NCBI RefSeq assembly: GCF_022900255.1
Contig: NZ_JALIRM010000002.1
Coordinates: forward strand, 124,001-188,000
DNA length: 64,000 bases
Origin: Lederbergia wuyishanensis
GTDB lineage: Bacteria; Bacillota; Bacilli; Bacillales; Bacillaceae_C
Reading direction: 5' to 3'
Within the stretch, counting starts at the first letter, position 1; the number at the start of each line of letters is the position of its first letter. Position numbers and translations under genes: made by a program. Positions 19,008 through 28,392 of this stretch are shown here, piece by piece. The notes under the pieces are model-generated. The model did no database searches, was not told the origin of the DNA, and saw nothing but the letters and a program-made list of their open reading frames with translations.

Positions 19008-19091
19008 CACAATCATAAAGTTCTTTAATTAACTCACACGTTTAACAAGAGTGATACTACTACCAAACAATAACTAAATAAAATGCAAAAA

Positions 19092-19114
19092 GCCAACTAT
19101 TTTACATAGCTGGC
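19092..19114 (-). terminator. Second copy of the GCCAACTAT/ATAGCTGGC terminator
   Basis: Differs from the hairpin at 9165-9187 only in the loop; flanking words (AAAAAGCCAACTAT, TAGCTGGCCCATTTT) are shared. It lies downstream of the minus-strand BNR gene. Confidence 0.8.
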
Positions 19115-19139
19115 CCATTTTGTCCTATCTATGTTTATA

Positions 19140-19178
19140 CTACACTCTCTGTTACCGTTTACCACTGATATCAATACC
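19140..19178 (-). pseudogene. Remnant of a second permease C-terminus
   Basis: The minus strand reads an ISGKR stretch, a stop, then QRV and a stop, in phase with the MmsB end (TRKQRA). It sits 26 bases before a duplicate of the mmsB terminator, against 28 bases at mmsB itself. It looks like the last codons of a lost paralogous permease gene. Too short for certainty. Confidence 0.4.
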
Positions 19179-19245
19179 CCAACACGGGAAGTCACTTTAA
19201 ATTTTTTTCAATTGGGATATTGAGGATTATCTTACTCCTCCGAAC

Positions 19246-21045
19246 TTATTCCACATGAGCAGAAGCCCTTTCCACGAACAAGCCGGGATCAGGTTTATCC
19301 GAGATAGAGATGATATGTAGGTAGCTAGCACCATTCGGACTTTCGTTGTTAAGAGGCAGTATGCCTATTGGCTTTTCATTGAGCAGTAATTCTGCGCTTG
19401 ATCCTTTGGTCACGCCATTCCAACAAATGCTAAGATTGTACCATGTATCAGCACGTAAGGTTTCCGAGCCGAGTTTTTCTCTAATCTCCAATTTGACAGT
19501 GTACAGCGCATACGGAGTTATATCAGAATCGCAAGCGTTAAAGAGCCGATCGGCAAGACTAACCCTTGCGCCACCTGATCCTTCCGGTAATTGAAAACGA
19601 AGATTAACACGTCCCTTTTCGCCATTAGGAAAATTCCATGTGGCGCCCCCTCGACGGTAATCTGCACCGGATTTCTCGTTCACCAAGTCAAAATCGTCCA
19701 GAAACGAGATCTTCATAACTTTCGCTTCGGGATTTTCAGGGTGAGCCACCAGCAATGCAGAGGGCTTACGGTTGTACGAAGCATGTCCTTTAATTACTGG
19801 GATGTATGTATGATGCGTCCAGTCATCTAAACCATTGGAAAACGTGCTAACTCGCGTCTTTTCATATAGCCAACGGGTGTCCAAAATCATCATACGGCGG
19901 TGATTCTTATGCTGGCCAATTGATACAAGCACACGGTTTTCATCGAGTTGTACGAACTCACTTTGTTGCATCCCGCGATCTTCCGGTCCTCCGTACGTGG
20001 CGTAATCGGAACGATTTCGATGGTCATCAAGGATCAGCTCACGGAAGCCTATCCAAGTCTGGCCGTTATCAGATGAAATTGCAGCATGGTGCGAATCGCG
20101 GTTAGTGAACACATCCTCCCACATGTCATCCACTGCGGTCTTGAGCTCTGGCAACGCATGCGTGTTTGTCCACAACACGAGCAGGCGGCCGTCCTTAAGC
20201 TTTCCTATCGTAATCATGGTGAGTGTTCCGAAAAAACGTGATGGTTCAGCTTTGCTCCACGTTTCTCCCTTGTCAGTCGAGAACGATTGATAATGCTGAT
20301 CCTGTGAAGTGCGCAGCAACATCCAAAGCTTGCCATCTTTGAGTTCAACAATGGATGCTTCCACCCCTGCATTATACCAGCGTACTCCCTTATGCTCCGC
20401 GCCTATCTGATGTGGCGGAACGTTCACCACACTTTTTGACTTATGCCATGTCATACCTCCATCATCAGAGATATGAACAACAGTGCCTTTGCGCATGTCA
20501 TGAGATGGCACGAGCAATCGCTTGCCATTATCAATGAAAAGAGGGTTACGAAGGATGCCACTGAACGAGAGCAAGTCATCACGCTCTTTCTCCCAATCAG
20601 ATGACAATTTACCATCTGTCGTCACAGCGGACCATGATCCATCGAGCCCGTTCTTGCTCACGAATATATAATCTGCAGCAGGTTGGATGCGCATAAACTC
20701 GTTTGTATCAGGATTGCGTGTAAAAGCCGGCGATTCCTTCGCTACACCTCCGAAATTGGGCGGATAATGTTCCGACGCTTCCTCATCGTTCCATGTCAGC
20801 CCGTTGTCGCGGCTGACGATATAGTGTAGCGGTTTTTTATCACCTGAGTAATGGCGAATCTCACAATCGCTGACTCGAATTAAACCACGCCCACTATCAG
20901 ATGGGGGATTAGCGACAATAAGTGGAGGCTGCACAGGGGATTGTGAAGAAACAGATGCAGCAGCATACAAGGTTGAGCCTTGAATTTCCTGCTCCATATC
21001 TCCTACTTTTGAAATCATGCATGTTGTTTTATTTTCTTTGGTCAT
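19246..21045 (-). CDS. BNR-repeat (sialidase-fold) protein without signal peptide
   Basis: 599 residues with four Asp-boxes (SxDxGxTW): SRDNGLTW, SDDGGMTW, STDKGETW and SSDNGQTW, spread over a six-bladed propeller. A lectin-like C-terminal domain (about residues 400-599) follows. I see no clear FRIP arginine motif, so true sialidase activity is doubtful; other exo-glycosidases share the fold. There is no signal peptide, so it is cytosolic unless exported differently. GGGAGGGG precedes the ATG. Its base composition looks GC-richer than its neighbours, hinting at transfer. It lies beside the sugar uptake locus, possibly to process imported glycans. Confidence 0.75.
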   Translation of the reverse strand: MTKENKTTCMISKVGDMEQEIQGSTLYAAASVSSQSPVQPPLIVANPPSDSGRGLIRVSDCEIRHYSGDKKPLHYIVSRDNGLTWNDEEASEHYPPNFGGVAKESPAFTRNPDTNEFMRIQPAADYIFVSKNGLDGSWSAVTTDGKLSSDWEKERDDLLSFSGILRNPLFIDNGKRLLVPSHDMRKGTVVHISDDGGMTWHKSKSVVNVPPHQIGAEHKGVRWYNAGVEASIVELKDGKLWMLLRTSQDQHYQSFSTDKGETWSKAEPSRFFGTLTMITIGKLKDGRLLVLWTNTHALPELKTAVDDMWEDVFTNRDSHHAAISSDNGQTWIGFRELILDDHRNRSDYATYGGPEDRGMQQSEFVQLDENRVLVSIGQHKNHRRMMILDTRWLYEKTRVSTFSNGLDDWTHHTYIPVIKGHASYNRKPSALLVAHPENPEAKVMKISFLDDFDLVNEKSGADYRRGGATWNFPNGEKGRVNLRFQLPEGSGGARVSLADRLFNACDSDITPYALYTVKLEIREKLGSETLRADTWYNLSICWNGVTKGSSAELLLNEKPIGILPLNNESPNGASYLHIISISDKPDPGLFVERASAHVE

Positions 21046-21094
21046 TTTTTCCCCTCCCGCAAAAATTATTTATTAATCTGCTTAAAAAAAGGTA

Positions 21095-21113
21095 AACCCA
21101 ATTTTATTGGGTT
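21095..21113 (-). terminator. Terminator of the DUF421 gene
   Basis: AACCCAAT-ttt-ATTGGGTT perfect stem followed by TTTTTTT a few bases on along the minus strand. Confidence 0.8.
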
Positions 21114-21144
21114 GCAAGGCGATATACTCATGTATCAATTACAA

Positions 21145-21855
21145 TTATTCCTTATCAATTGGAGATTTTATATTATCCTTATACGTATCAACATACATAT
21201 TACCATTAACAGCCAATACGGCATAAACAACATCATGTGTTGTTAAATGACGCTTTTCTAACTCTGATTCTAACCATGAAAGAGTTAAATTATTTTGCTT
21301 TAAATTTTCTTTAATGATATCGCCGTCCATAATCAGTTCGATTGGCAATCTCTGCTCGGGCGTTACGGCAATCATCAAATCCTGTCTTGTTACATTTCTA
21401 AACTCAGGTTTTTTTTGAACGGTTAACGTCCCATTCGTTTCAACCATAGCAAAGAGAACCTCGTCAATATTAAATACATCTTTTTCCCTTAGTTGCTGAT
21501 TTAAATAATCTAACGTATATCTCATCTTCTTCATATTCTGTTCTAACACTTTACCATTCTGTATCACGATTGTCGGATCACCAGCAAGCAGCTTTCTTCC
21601 TTTCCTATTTTTCAATGAAATAATGGCTATCAGAAAGAGAATGGCTACATATATAGTGAAAGCAATAATGATATGGTGAACCTTAACAGAAGTATTAAAC
21701 GCCAAATTACCTGAAATGGCTCCTAATGAGATTGCTGCAACAAAATCAAACATGGTCATTTGTGCGATCGTTTGCTTACCTAAGATTCTGGCTCCAACTA
21801 GTAATAGACTAAAAGAAATAATGGATCTCAAAATGACTTCAATATGGTCAGGCAT
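21145..21855 (-). CDS. DUF421 (YetF-like) membrane protein
   Basis: About 236 residues. Three N-terminal membrane helices (residues about 8-85) are followed by a cytosolic pair of mixed alpha/beta repeats (MRYTLDYLNQQLREKDVFNIDEVLFAMVETNGTL and a similar LTLSWLESELEKRHLTTHDVVYAVLAVNGNMYV). This is the YetF/YrbG/DUF421 family found widely in spore formers, some of which affect spore germination. I used the ATG at 21855 behind GAGGTG; the frame continues to a TTG upstream. Confidence 0.85.
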   Translation of the reverse strand: MPDHIEVILRSIISFSLLLVGARILGKQTIAQMTMFDFVAAISLGAISGNLAFNTSVKVHHIIIAFTIYVAILFLIAIISLKNRKGRKLLAGDPTIVIQNGKVLEQNMKKMRYTLDYLNQQLREKDVFNIDEVLFAMVETNGTLTVQKKPEFRNVTRQDLMIAVTPEQRLPIELIMDGDIIKENLKQNNLTLSWLESELEKRHLTTHDVVYAVLAVNGNMYVDTYKDNIKSPIDKE

Positions 21856-21922
21856 TTTCACACCTCGATTTAACAATTGATAGTCATATCATAGCCTTGA
21901 TTTAAATAATTTATAGTTCTAT

Positions 21923-22549
21923 TCAAACATCACTTTTTATCATTTCGATAAAATGTTTTAAAATCCTCGCGGTTATCCCCCAAATCGTATACTTCCCATA
22001 ATCAAAAAACCATTCTTCCAATGAACGAGCTCTCCATTGATACTCTGTACCTTTCATAATTTTTTCAAAAGGAAAGTCTTCTGACGGTGTTGGTTGAACG
22101 GATACTAAATGCATATAGGGCTCATGATCCAATAGCCATTTGACTGGTACCGTAAATACCTCCTCAACTTCCACTAAGTTGTAAGAATGAATGATTTGAT
22201 CATAATCAACGATTCCTACAAATGGGTAGATAACAAATGAAGGAGAAGCAATATAAGGACTTAATTGCCCTAAAACAGTAACTGTTTCTGGATCGACACC
22301 TAATTCTTCATTTGTTTCACGTAAGGCTGCGGCCAATGGGGACGGATCAGTTGAGTCGATTCTACCTCCAGGGAAACAAATATCACCTGGCTGTTTTCTC
22401 ATAGTGGCTGAACGTACTTCAAAAAGGACATGCCATTCTTGGTCCACTTGAACTAATGGAATTAAAACGGCTGAGCGAAAAGCAGTTTCCTCTCCTATAA
22501 ATAGGGTTTGGTTATGATTTATCCGTTCTTTCAGTTTATCCACGAACAT
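21923..22549 (-). CDS. NUDIX hydrolase, CoA-pyrophosphatase type
   Basis: 208 residues. The Nudix box FPGGRIDSTDPSPLAAALRETNEELGV near residue 63-89 and the preceding FEVRSATMRKQPGDIC match NUDT7/YeaB-type CoA diphosphatases. They cleave CoA or its oxidised form to 4'-phosphopantetheine and ADP in the cytosol. GAGGG lies before the ATG. Single gene; no partner suggests another substrate. Confidence 0.87.
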   Translation of the reverse strand: MFVDKLKERINHNQTLFIGEETAFRSAVLIPLVQVDQEWHVLFEVRSATMRKQPGDICFPGGRIDSTDPSPLAAALRETNEELGVDPETVTVLGQLSPYIASPSFVIYPFVGIVDYDQIIHSYNLVEVEEVFTVPVKWLLDHEPYMHLVSVQPTPSEDFPFEKIMKGTEYQWRARSLEEWFFDYGKYTIWGITARILKHFIEMIKSDV

Positions 22550-22643
22550 ACAATATCCCTCTTCTTCCAGCGTTATATTATTAATCGTATCATGAATAAC
22601 TTAAAATTTTTATACCCTTTGAAATAATAACACCCATTAAAAT

Positions 22644-22673
22644 AACAGCCTGATTTTACTTTATCAGACTGTT
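22644..22673. terminator. Bidirectional terminator after the VOC gene
   Basis: AACAGcCTGAT / ATCAGaCTGTT, 11-bp stem with one mismatch, between the VOC stop (22737) and the NUDIX start. Confidence 0.7.
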
Positions 22674-22736
22674 TCGTTGTTACATCACATATTTTGTTTT
22701 TAATGCTTCATATCCTAAATACCTTCTTAATCCCAT

Positions 22737-23624
22737 TTACTGTTTTTCAAGTCGAGCATTTTCCAACTTTTTTAAATCAATTTTTTTCATTTTAAAGAGT
22801 ACCTCTGCAACTCTGCGGTTTTCATCTCTTGAGCCATTAAACAAGACATCATCAATGTTATCCGGAATGATTTGCCACGATACGCCAAATTTATCCTTTA
22901 CCCATCCGCATTGTTCTGCCTCAGGTACGTAAGAAAGACTGTCCCAAAAGTAATCAATTTCTTCTTGATCTTTACAATTGACAATAAATGAAAATGCTTC
23001 ATTAAAATGATAATCCACATTATAAGCGTTATCCATTGCTGAAAAATGAATATCTTCAAGTTTGTATGAACAATAATTCACCTTTGCTTTTGATGACTCC
23101 GCCTCACCCGGATTATATTTACTAATCATTTCCATCCATGAATTTTCAAACTTCTCCACATAGAAATTTACTGCTTCCTCAGCTCTTCCACAGACATCAT
23201 TGGAGAATAGGAGGTTAGGCGATATTTTTTGACCACTCTGCCCCTTATCTACAAGCATCAATTGCCAAGACAAACCAAATCTATCCTGTACCCAAGCGTA
23301 TCTTTTACTAAAGGGATATTCGCCTAGTGGCATCAATTCTGTCCCACCCTCTATTAAAGACTCCCATTTAGTATTTACTTCTTCGATTGTCTCACATGCT
23401 ACCATCAAAGATATGGAAGGATTAAATTTGAAGTAGGGACCTGCACTTATTGCTTGAAATCGTTGCCCTGCTAACTCAAAGCTTACCAATTCTGAATCAC
23501 CGGAAGGAGTATCCTCAATCACTGTCACATTTAATAGTTTTGAACCGTCAAATAAACTAATATAAAACATTGCAGCTTCCTTAGCTTCTTTGTCATACCA
23601 TAAATGCGGGACTATTTTTTGCAT
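22737..23624 (-). CDS. Two-domain VOC (PhnB/3-dmu-9_3-mt type) protein
   Basis: About 295 residues made of two tandem glyoxalase-like halves of about 130 residues, each starting with a P-x-L-x-F/WY-x-x-x-A-x-E-A-x-x-FY pattern ([42 protein letters not shown]). Each half ends with DKFG/DRFG-x-S-W-Q. PhnB-like proteins have no firm function. The start at 23624 has GGGAGG 5 bases upstream. Single gene. Confidence 0.83.
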   Translation of the reverse strand: MQKIVPHLWYDKEAKEAAMFYISLFDGSKLLNVTVIEDTPSGDSELVSFELAGQRFQAISAGPYFKFNPSISLMVACETIEEVNTKWESLIEGGTELMPLGEYPFSKRYAWVQDRFGLSWQLMLVDKGQSGQKISPNLLFSNDVCGRAEEAVNFYVEKFENSWMEMISKYNPGEAESSKAKVNYCSYKLEDIHFSAMDNAYNVDYHFNEAFSFIVNCKDQEEIDYFWDSLSYVPEAEQCGWVKDKFGVSWQIIPDNIDDVLFNGSRDENRRVAEVLFKMKKIDLKKLENARLEKQ

Positions 23625-23639
23625 AATGTCCTCCCTCAT

Positions 23640-24346
23640 AACGATTTAATTTTGTTATTCCAATTAATACAAGATTACTATTTGATACAAGTCTACCTTC
23701 TAGTTACTAGTATTATACCAAGATTAGGAATTTCAAACAGATCTTAACCCCCACATTCATTTACACTTTACTAGCCGCAACAACCTACTACACCTATGCT
23801 ACCTTTCATACTCGAAGAAATTTCTTCCAAAATCTACCTACTTCGAATAATATCTCAACAAAAAAGGAATTGCCATTGGCGGAAATTGATGAAGCGCTTG
23901 GCGATAAAACACTATGATCTGGTGAAAGTTCCCGGCATTTCAATGGTTTTTGCTTTTAATATAGAACGTCTCAATATGGATATATTGATTTGGTTGAATA
24001 TCGAAACCCTTATTGAGAAAAATTTTTAACAAAACAGAAAAAGATAACAGAATACATACGAAAGTTTCTGGTAAAATACCCAGAATTTACTAGAAATAAA
24101 AAAACACAATGAGTTATTCAATGTGTTCAGAGATTAGTTAATCTAATAAGGTTAATGACTAGCCACTAAACCTCTCCCTTTGTTTTTTGTTATTTTAAAC
24201 AATTGTCTCATGTGTAATAAATACTTATTACTATTATCTAAAAATTTTCCATATGTTGAATTTTAGATCATTAGGTAGTAACATAAATTTTATTATTATT
24301 TTTAAGAGATTATTAAATGTTTAAGGCATCAAAGAAAGGAACAGAT
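23640..24346. other. 700-base intergenic stretch with a possible gene fragment
   Basis: The plus strand around 23820-23885 reads FFQNLPTSNN, then STKKELPLAEIDEALGDKTL before a stop. It looks like part of a decayed gene I cannot name. A hairpin AACACAATGA/TCAATGTGTT (24109-24133) with a minus-strand T-run lies before brnQ. No T-box-like leader was seen ahead of brnQ. Confidence 0.4.
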
Positions 24347-25696
24347 ATGATGAACGAAAAACTACCATTTTCAAAATATACTGCAATTGGAGTTATGTTG
24401 TTTGCTTTATTCTTCGGTGCAGGGAACTTAATTTTTCCAGCACTACTGGGACAAAATGCTGGCACAAATCTCTGGCCTGCTGTAGCTGGATTTTTGATTA
24501 CGGGCGTTGGTTTACCATTATTAGGGATTTTGGCAATGGGCTTTTCCGGAAGTCGTAACTTGCAAGAGCTTGCTAGTAGAGTAAACCCAATATATGCAAT
24601 CTTTTTCACGAGTCTCCTCTATTTGACCATTGGTCCATTTTTTGCATTGCCACGTACAGGCACCGTTGCATACGAAGTGGGTATCACGCCTTTTGTAAGT
24701 GAAGGATTTCATCAAGGTGGATTACTCATTTTTACATTACTATTTTTCATCATTACCCTTTGGTTTTCATTAAACCCGGCAAAAATAGTTGATAACGTAG
24801 GTAAAATTTTGGCACCCGGACTTGTAATTCTCCTCGTTATTCTATTGGTTACGGTCGTCATTCGTCCCATGGGTACCATTCAGGCTCCAGTAGGGAATTA
24901 TACAAACGGGGCTTTCGTAAAAGGATTTTTAGACGGATATAATACGATGGATGCGATCGCCTCACTCGTATTTGGTATTATTGTTATCAATTCCGTTCGC
25001 TCATTCGGAATTACAACAAAAGGCGGGATCATCAGGGCAACAACAATATCTGGTTTAATTGCCATCTCGTTACTGGCCGCTATTTACATTGGGATTGCCT
25101 ATATGGGGGCAACAAGCACAGAAGCCTTTGGACTATCTGAAAATGGCGGGCCAGTATTAAGTAATGCGGCATCGTACTATTTTGGAACGTTCGGCTTGAT
25201 TTTACTTGCGCTGCTTATCACACTTGCCTGTTTAACGACAGCAATTGGACTAGTAACAGCATGTGCAGAATATTTTCAAACACTTTTCCCAAGATTCAGT
25301 TACAAGTCATTAGTATTCTTTTTTGTTACCATATCATTCATCTTCGCTAACTTTGGATTAACGAACATTATTACATTCTCAGTTCCTGTTCTCATGTTCC
25401 TGTATCCACTTGCGATTGTATTAATGTTATTGACCTTTTTATCACCATTATTTAATCACAAACGGATTGTATATATCTTAACGATTGCCGCCACCTTTTT
25501 GATTAGTATCTTTGATGGATTGAAATCGCTATGTCAATCACTCGAAATTGATTATTTTGGTTGGATGATGCCGATTGTTTCCTTCTATGAAAAAACATTA
25601 CCGCTTTATAACGAAGGGCTTGGGTGGCTGCTGCCTGCGTTGGTTGTTATAATCATCACAGCTGTGGTAAGTCGATTATTAAGAGCATCTAAATAA
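24347..25696 (+). CDS. brnQ: Branched-chain amino-acid:cation symporter BrnQ
   Basis: About 449 residues with 12 membrane segments. The N-terminal LFALFFGAGNLIFPALLGQNAG and the following GVGLPLLGILAM are diagnostic of the LIVCS/BrnQ family, which imports leucine, isoleucine and valine with Na+ or H+. ATGATG at 24347/24350 follows AAAGGA at good spacing; an ATG 30 bases upstream has no SD. Single gene ending in a strong hairpin. Confidence 0.92.
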   Translation: MMNEKLPFSKYTAIGVMLFALFFGAGNLIFPALLGQNAGTNLWPAVAGFLITGVGLPLLGILAMGFSGSRNLQELASRVNPIYAIFFTSLLYLTIGPFFALPRTGTVAYEVGITPFVSEGFHQGGLLIFTLLFFIITLWFSLNPAKIVDNVGKILAPGLVILLVILLVTVVIRPMGTIQAPVGNYTNGAFVKGFLDGYNTMDAIASLVFGIIVINSVRSFGITTKGGIIRATTISGLIAISLLAAIYIGIAYMGATSTEAFGLSENGGPVLSNAASYYFGTFGLILLALLITLACLTTAIGLVTACAEYFQTLFPRFSYKSLVFFFVTISFIFANFGLTNIITFSVPVLMFLYPLAIVLMLLTFLSPLFNHKRIVYILTIAATFLISIFDGLKSLCQSLEIDYFGWMMPIVSFYEKTLPLYNEGLGWLLPALVVIIITAVVSRLLRASK

Positions 25697-25701
25697 ACGC
25701 A

Positions 25702-25738
25702 AGTAAGGGGCTAATTTACTAAAAATTAGCCCCTTACT
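25702..25738. terminator. Terminator after brnQ
   Basis: AGTAAGGGGCTAATTT pairs with AAATTAGCCCCTTACT over about 16 bp. The loop is small. The T-rich tail is clearer on the minus strand, so it may serve both brnQ and the pentapeptide gene. Confidence 0.8.
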
Positions 25739-25793
25739 CATTAATATTGAAAGACTGAAAAAACAGGTACGTTTTCTTAAGATAAAAAACTAA

Positions 25794-26225
25794 TTAAATA
25801 TCTTTAGAGGTATGATAATGTTTAAGTAGATCCTCAATGGAAATTCCATTTATTTTCATACCTGTTATGTCACATTCATCAATCTCTACATTGGATAAAT
25901 TACAGTTTGTTATTGTACTATTATTGAAATCGCAATTCTCAAACTTTACTGGTTTTTGTTTCATATTTTTAGGATCATACAAAGGATGACCTTCACGTGG
26001 CATACCTATATTCCTTATAGATGCACCTCCGATTTGCGCTCCATCAATTTCCAAGTTACTAAGGTTAGCATCATTTATTTTGGTACCACTTAAATCAACA
26101 TTTTCGAAATATAGATTTCTACACATATTTTCAATAAAAGACGAACCTGAAATATCTGCATAACGTACATTTAATTCTCTAACATCATCAATGAAGTCGA
26201 TTTTTTTATTATTTTCACTACTCAT
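25794..26225 (-). CDS. Pentapeptide-repeat protein
   Basis: 143 residues with A(D/N)LxN-like fivefold repeats in two blocks (YFENVDLSGTKINDANLSNLEIDG; FENCDFNNSTITNCNLSNVEI) forming a right-handed beta-helix. The central PREGHPLYDPKN insert breaks the helix. Small cytosolic pentapeptide proteins of Bacillus have no proven role; Qnr-like gyrase protection needs a longer helix. No SD of note was seen. The upstream region carries a diverged tandem duplication. Confidence 0.75.
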   Translation of the reverse strand: MSSENNKKIDFIDDVRELNVRYADISGSSFIENMCRNLYFENVDLSGTKINDANLSNLEIDGAQIGGASIRNIGMPREGHPLYDPKNMKQKPVKFENCDFNNSTITNCNLSNVEIDECDITGMKINGISIEDLLKHYHTSKDI

Positions 26226-26231
26226 TGGCCA

Positions 26232-26345
26232 AATACCTACTTTCTAAAATTTGTTCGGTAGATATCCATTCTTTATTTTTTATAAAAATACCTGTTTTCT
26301 ACTCTAGAAATTGTTCGACAAATACTAATCTTTTATAACCTATCT
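26232..26345. repeat. Diverged tandem duplication upstream of the pentapeptide gene
   Basis: Two units of about 50-60 bases share ATACCT, TTTCTA, GAAATTGTTCG/AAATTTGTTCG, then GATATCCATTCTTTA versus AATACTAATCTTTTA. Probably a local duplication of the promoter region. No gene is seen between here and 26588. Confidence 0.4.
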
Positions 26346-26587
26346 CCTTATTCATAATCCTTTTAAAATATACTTTTACTTAGATCAGTTAAAAAAACAT
26401 CAATACAAAATAGGAGATACATTTCCTACTTTCGATAATGTTCATATTCTGGTCTGATGTTCACTTCCTGTAAACCTTCTTCACCCCAACTCAAATTAGA
26501 AGACATTTACAATAGGCACATGTCTATTCCTCTTTGCTCTTAGACACATACACTATTTTTGAAGGAATTAAGGGGAGAGGATATAAA

Positions 26588-26974
26588 GTGGAAAGACAAA
26601 TGTATGGAGGTTACCCTAGCCAAGGCATGGGGATGGGCGGTTACCCCGGCCAAGGTATGGGGATGGGTGGTTATCCTGGCCAAGGTATGGGGATGAGTGG
26701 TTATCCTAGCCAAGGCATGGGGATGATGGGCGGTCATCCTGGCCAAGGTATGGGGATGATGGGCGGTTATCCTGGCCAAGGTATGGGGATGATGGGCGGT
26801 TATCCTGGCCAAGGTATGGGGATGATGGGCGGTCATCCTGGCCAAGGTATGGGGATGATGGGCGGTCATCCTGGCCAAGGTATGGGGATGATGGGCGGTT
26901 ATCCTGGCCAAGGTATGGGGATGATGGGCGGTTATCCTGGCCAAGGTATGGGATATGGCAGTTACCCGAGATAG
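26588..26974 (+). CDS. Gly/Met/Tyr-rich tandem-repeat protein, probable spore surface protein
   Basis: 128 residues: MERQMYGG, then eleven or so 11-12-residue units of the form G-(Y/H)-P-(G/S)-Q-G-M-G-M-(M)-G, ending YGSYPR. I used the GTG at 26588 because AGAGG lies 7 bases upstream. The DNA is a tandem array of 33/36-bp units that are nearly identical, so copy number should vary between strains. Low-complexity GYP/M-rich proteins of this kind occur in Bacillus coats and exosporium; that role is inferred. A plus-strand terminator follows. Confidence 0.72.
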   Translation: MERQMYGGYPSQGMGMGGYPGQGMGMGGYPGQGMGMSGYPSQGMGMMGGHPGQGMGMMGGYPGQGMGMMGGYPGQGMGMMGGHPGQGMGMMGGHPGQGMGMMGGYPGQGMGMMGGYPGQGMGYGSYPR

Positions 26975-27083
26975 TTCATGTCTGATTTAGTTAAACTAAG
27001 AGGCTGCATAATTGCTTCTTCAAAAGAAGTAAACGTAGATTAATAAAAAAAGTGTAATAAACTGCATAAATATCTAAAATAGA

Positions 27084-27122
27084 AAAGAGCCAAATCCTTA
27101 ATATTACTGGTTTTGGCTCTTT
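27084..27122. terminator. Terminator after the tandem-repeat gene
   Basis: AAAGAGCCAAA/TTTGGCTCTTT stem followed by a T-rich tail (ttcttcattttt) on the plus strand. Confidence 0.8.
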
Positions 27123-27167
27123 CTTCATTTTTAAATATGCATAGGGTAGTAACAAAATAATTGAAAA

Positions 27168-27192
27168 AAGCGATACCTATAAAGTATCGCTT
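27168..27192 (-). terminator. Terminator of the MDR oxidoreductase gene
   Basis: AAGCGATAC/GTATCGCTT with a minus-strand TTTTTT tail, 37 bases past the stop. Confidence 0.85.
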
Positions 27193-27228
27193 AATCTTCA
27201 AGTATTCGTTTTTTATTCTTAAAGATTT

Positions 27229-28197
27229 TTAAATAGTTATGACAACTTTTCCTTGAGCGTGCCCTTGTTCGAAATACTTGAAAGCTTTTACAATTTCATT
27301 CATTTTAAAAGTTTTATCAATGACTGGTTTTATCTTTCTGGCTTCTAGGAGTTCTTTCACATAAATTAAATCATTTTGGTTTTGCCTCTGTAATAAACTA
27401 GACATTTTTTTACTTCCAGAGAGTGAGAACCAAGGTCCTAAGGTCATTGTTTGAAACAATTGGGCACCCGATCCTCCAACATGAATAAAAGTTCCTTTAT
27501 CATTTAGTGATCGCTCATAAGCTGTAATCGGATGGTGTCCATTAACAGCAAGAATCAAATCATACTTCTGTACTTTTTCGGTAAAATCCTCTTTCGTATA
27601 ATCAATAACATGATCTGCACCAATGGATCGAAGGATTTCTAAATTTCTCGTACTGCAAACACCTGTTACCTCTGCGCCAAAAGATTTGGCAATCTGTACC
27701 GCAAAACTCCCAACACCACCTGAGGCACCATTAATCAATACCTTCTGCCTCGCCTGAATCTTTCCTTTATTCCTTAGACCTTGTAAGGCTGTAACTGCAG
27801 CCATAGGTACCGCAGCTGCTTCCTCAAATGTGAGGTTTTCTGGTTTTAATGCTAAAGCTTTCTCAGGAACAGATACATATTCAGCAAATCCACCCCAGCC
27901 AGAAGTAGAAAGGTCTCCAAATACTTCTTGACCCGGCTGAAACTGTGTAACATCTTTACCAACTGCTTCGACCCTACCCGCAATGTCACCTCCGGGTATG
28001 GTGTATTTTGGTTTTAGAAGACCGAAGGCAAAGCGTGCTAAGAAAGGATCTCCTTTCAGGAGAACTAGATTGCCATAGTTCAAGGATGATGCATTAATCT
28101 TAACCAGTACCTCATTATTCTTAGGAATAGGTTTATCTATTTCTGTTAATTTAAGAACTTCGGGTGAACCATATTTGCTATAAACGATGGCCTTCAT
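27229..28197 (-). CDS. NAD(P)-dependent MDR oxidoreductase (quinone-reductase-like)
   Basis: About 322 residues of the zinc-independent medium-chain dehydrogenase superfamily: a GroES-like N-terminus (PGGDIAGRVEAVGKDVTQFQPGQEVFG) and the Rossmann motif INGASGGVGSFAVQIAKSFGAEVTGVCS near residue 155. Zinc-binding cysteines are absent. It reduces quinone- or enone-like substrates with NAD(P)H. The ATG at 28197 lies 7 bases after GGAGG. A paralogue is at 42637, and both have the same membrane/XRE gene pair upstream. Confidence 0.88.
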   Translation of the reverse strand: MKAIVYSKYGSPEVLKLTEIDKPIPKNNEVLVKINASSLNYGNLVLLKGDPFLARFAFGLLKPKYTIPGGDIAGRVEAVGKDVTQFQPGQEVFGDLSTSGWGGFAEYVSVPEKALALKPENLTFEEAAAVPMAAVTALQGLRNKGKIQARQKVLINGASGGVGSFAVQIAKSFGAEVTGVCSTRNLEILRSIGADHVIDYTKEDFTEKVQKYDLILAVNGHHPITAYERSLNDKGTFIHVGGSGAQLFQTMTLGPWFSLSGSKKMSSLLQRQNQNDLIYVKELLEARKIKPVIDKTFKMNEIVKAFKYFEQGHAQGKVVITI

Positions 28198-28392
28198 TAA
28201 TTTTCCTCCGTTTCCCTTTGAAACCATCTAATATCCCCACTGATAAACTTATTCTTTTTTATAAGATCTAACACATTGGCAAGTATTCTTTGAAAATATT
28301 TTAATGATTTGTTCCAATAAAAGCTCATGCCGACCTATTTAGATGGCATTGTAAAGTCCTCAAATTATTAAGTCTGTTTGGAACCCATTATC

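Noticed and set aside
24060-24316. T-box leader ahead of brnQ
   Set aside because: A hairpin is present but no T-box consensus or specifier-loop layout could be found.
26540-26944. 134-codon minus-strand frame antisense to the tandem-repeat gene
   Set aside because: It is the mirror of the repeat (HHPHTLARI units) with no ribosome site; an artefact of low complexity.
26588-26950. Regular 33/36-bp direct repeats resembling a CRISPR array
   Set aside because: Units are contiguous without variable spacers and encode an in-frame Gly/Met-rich repeat protein with a proper GTG start and SD.
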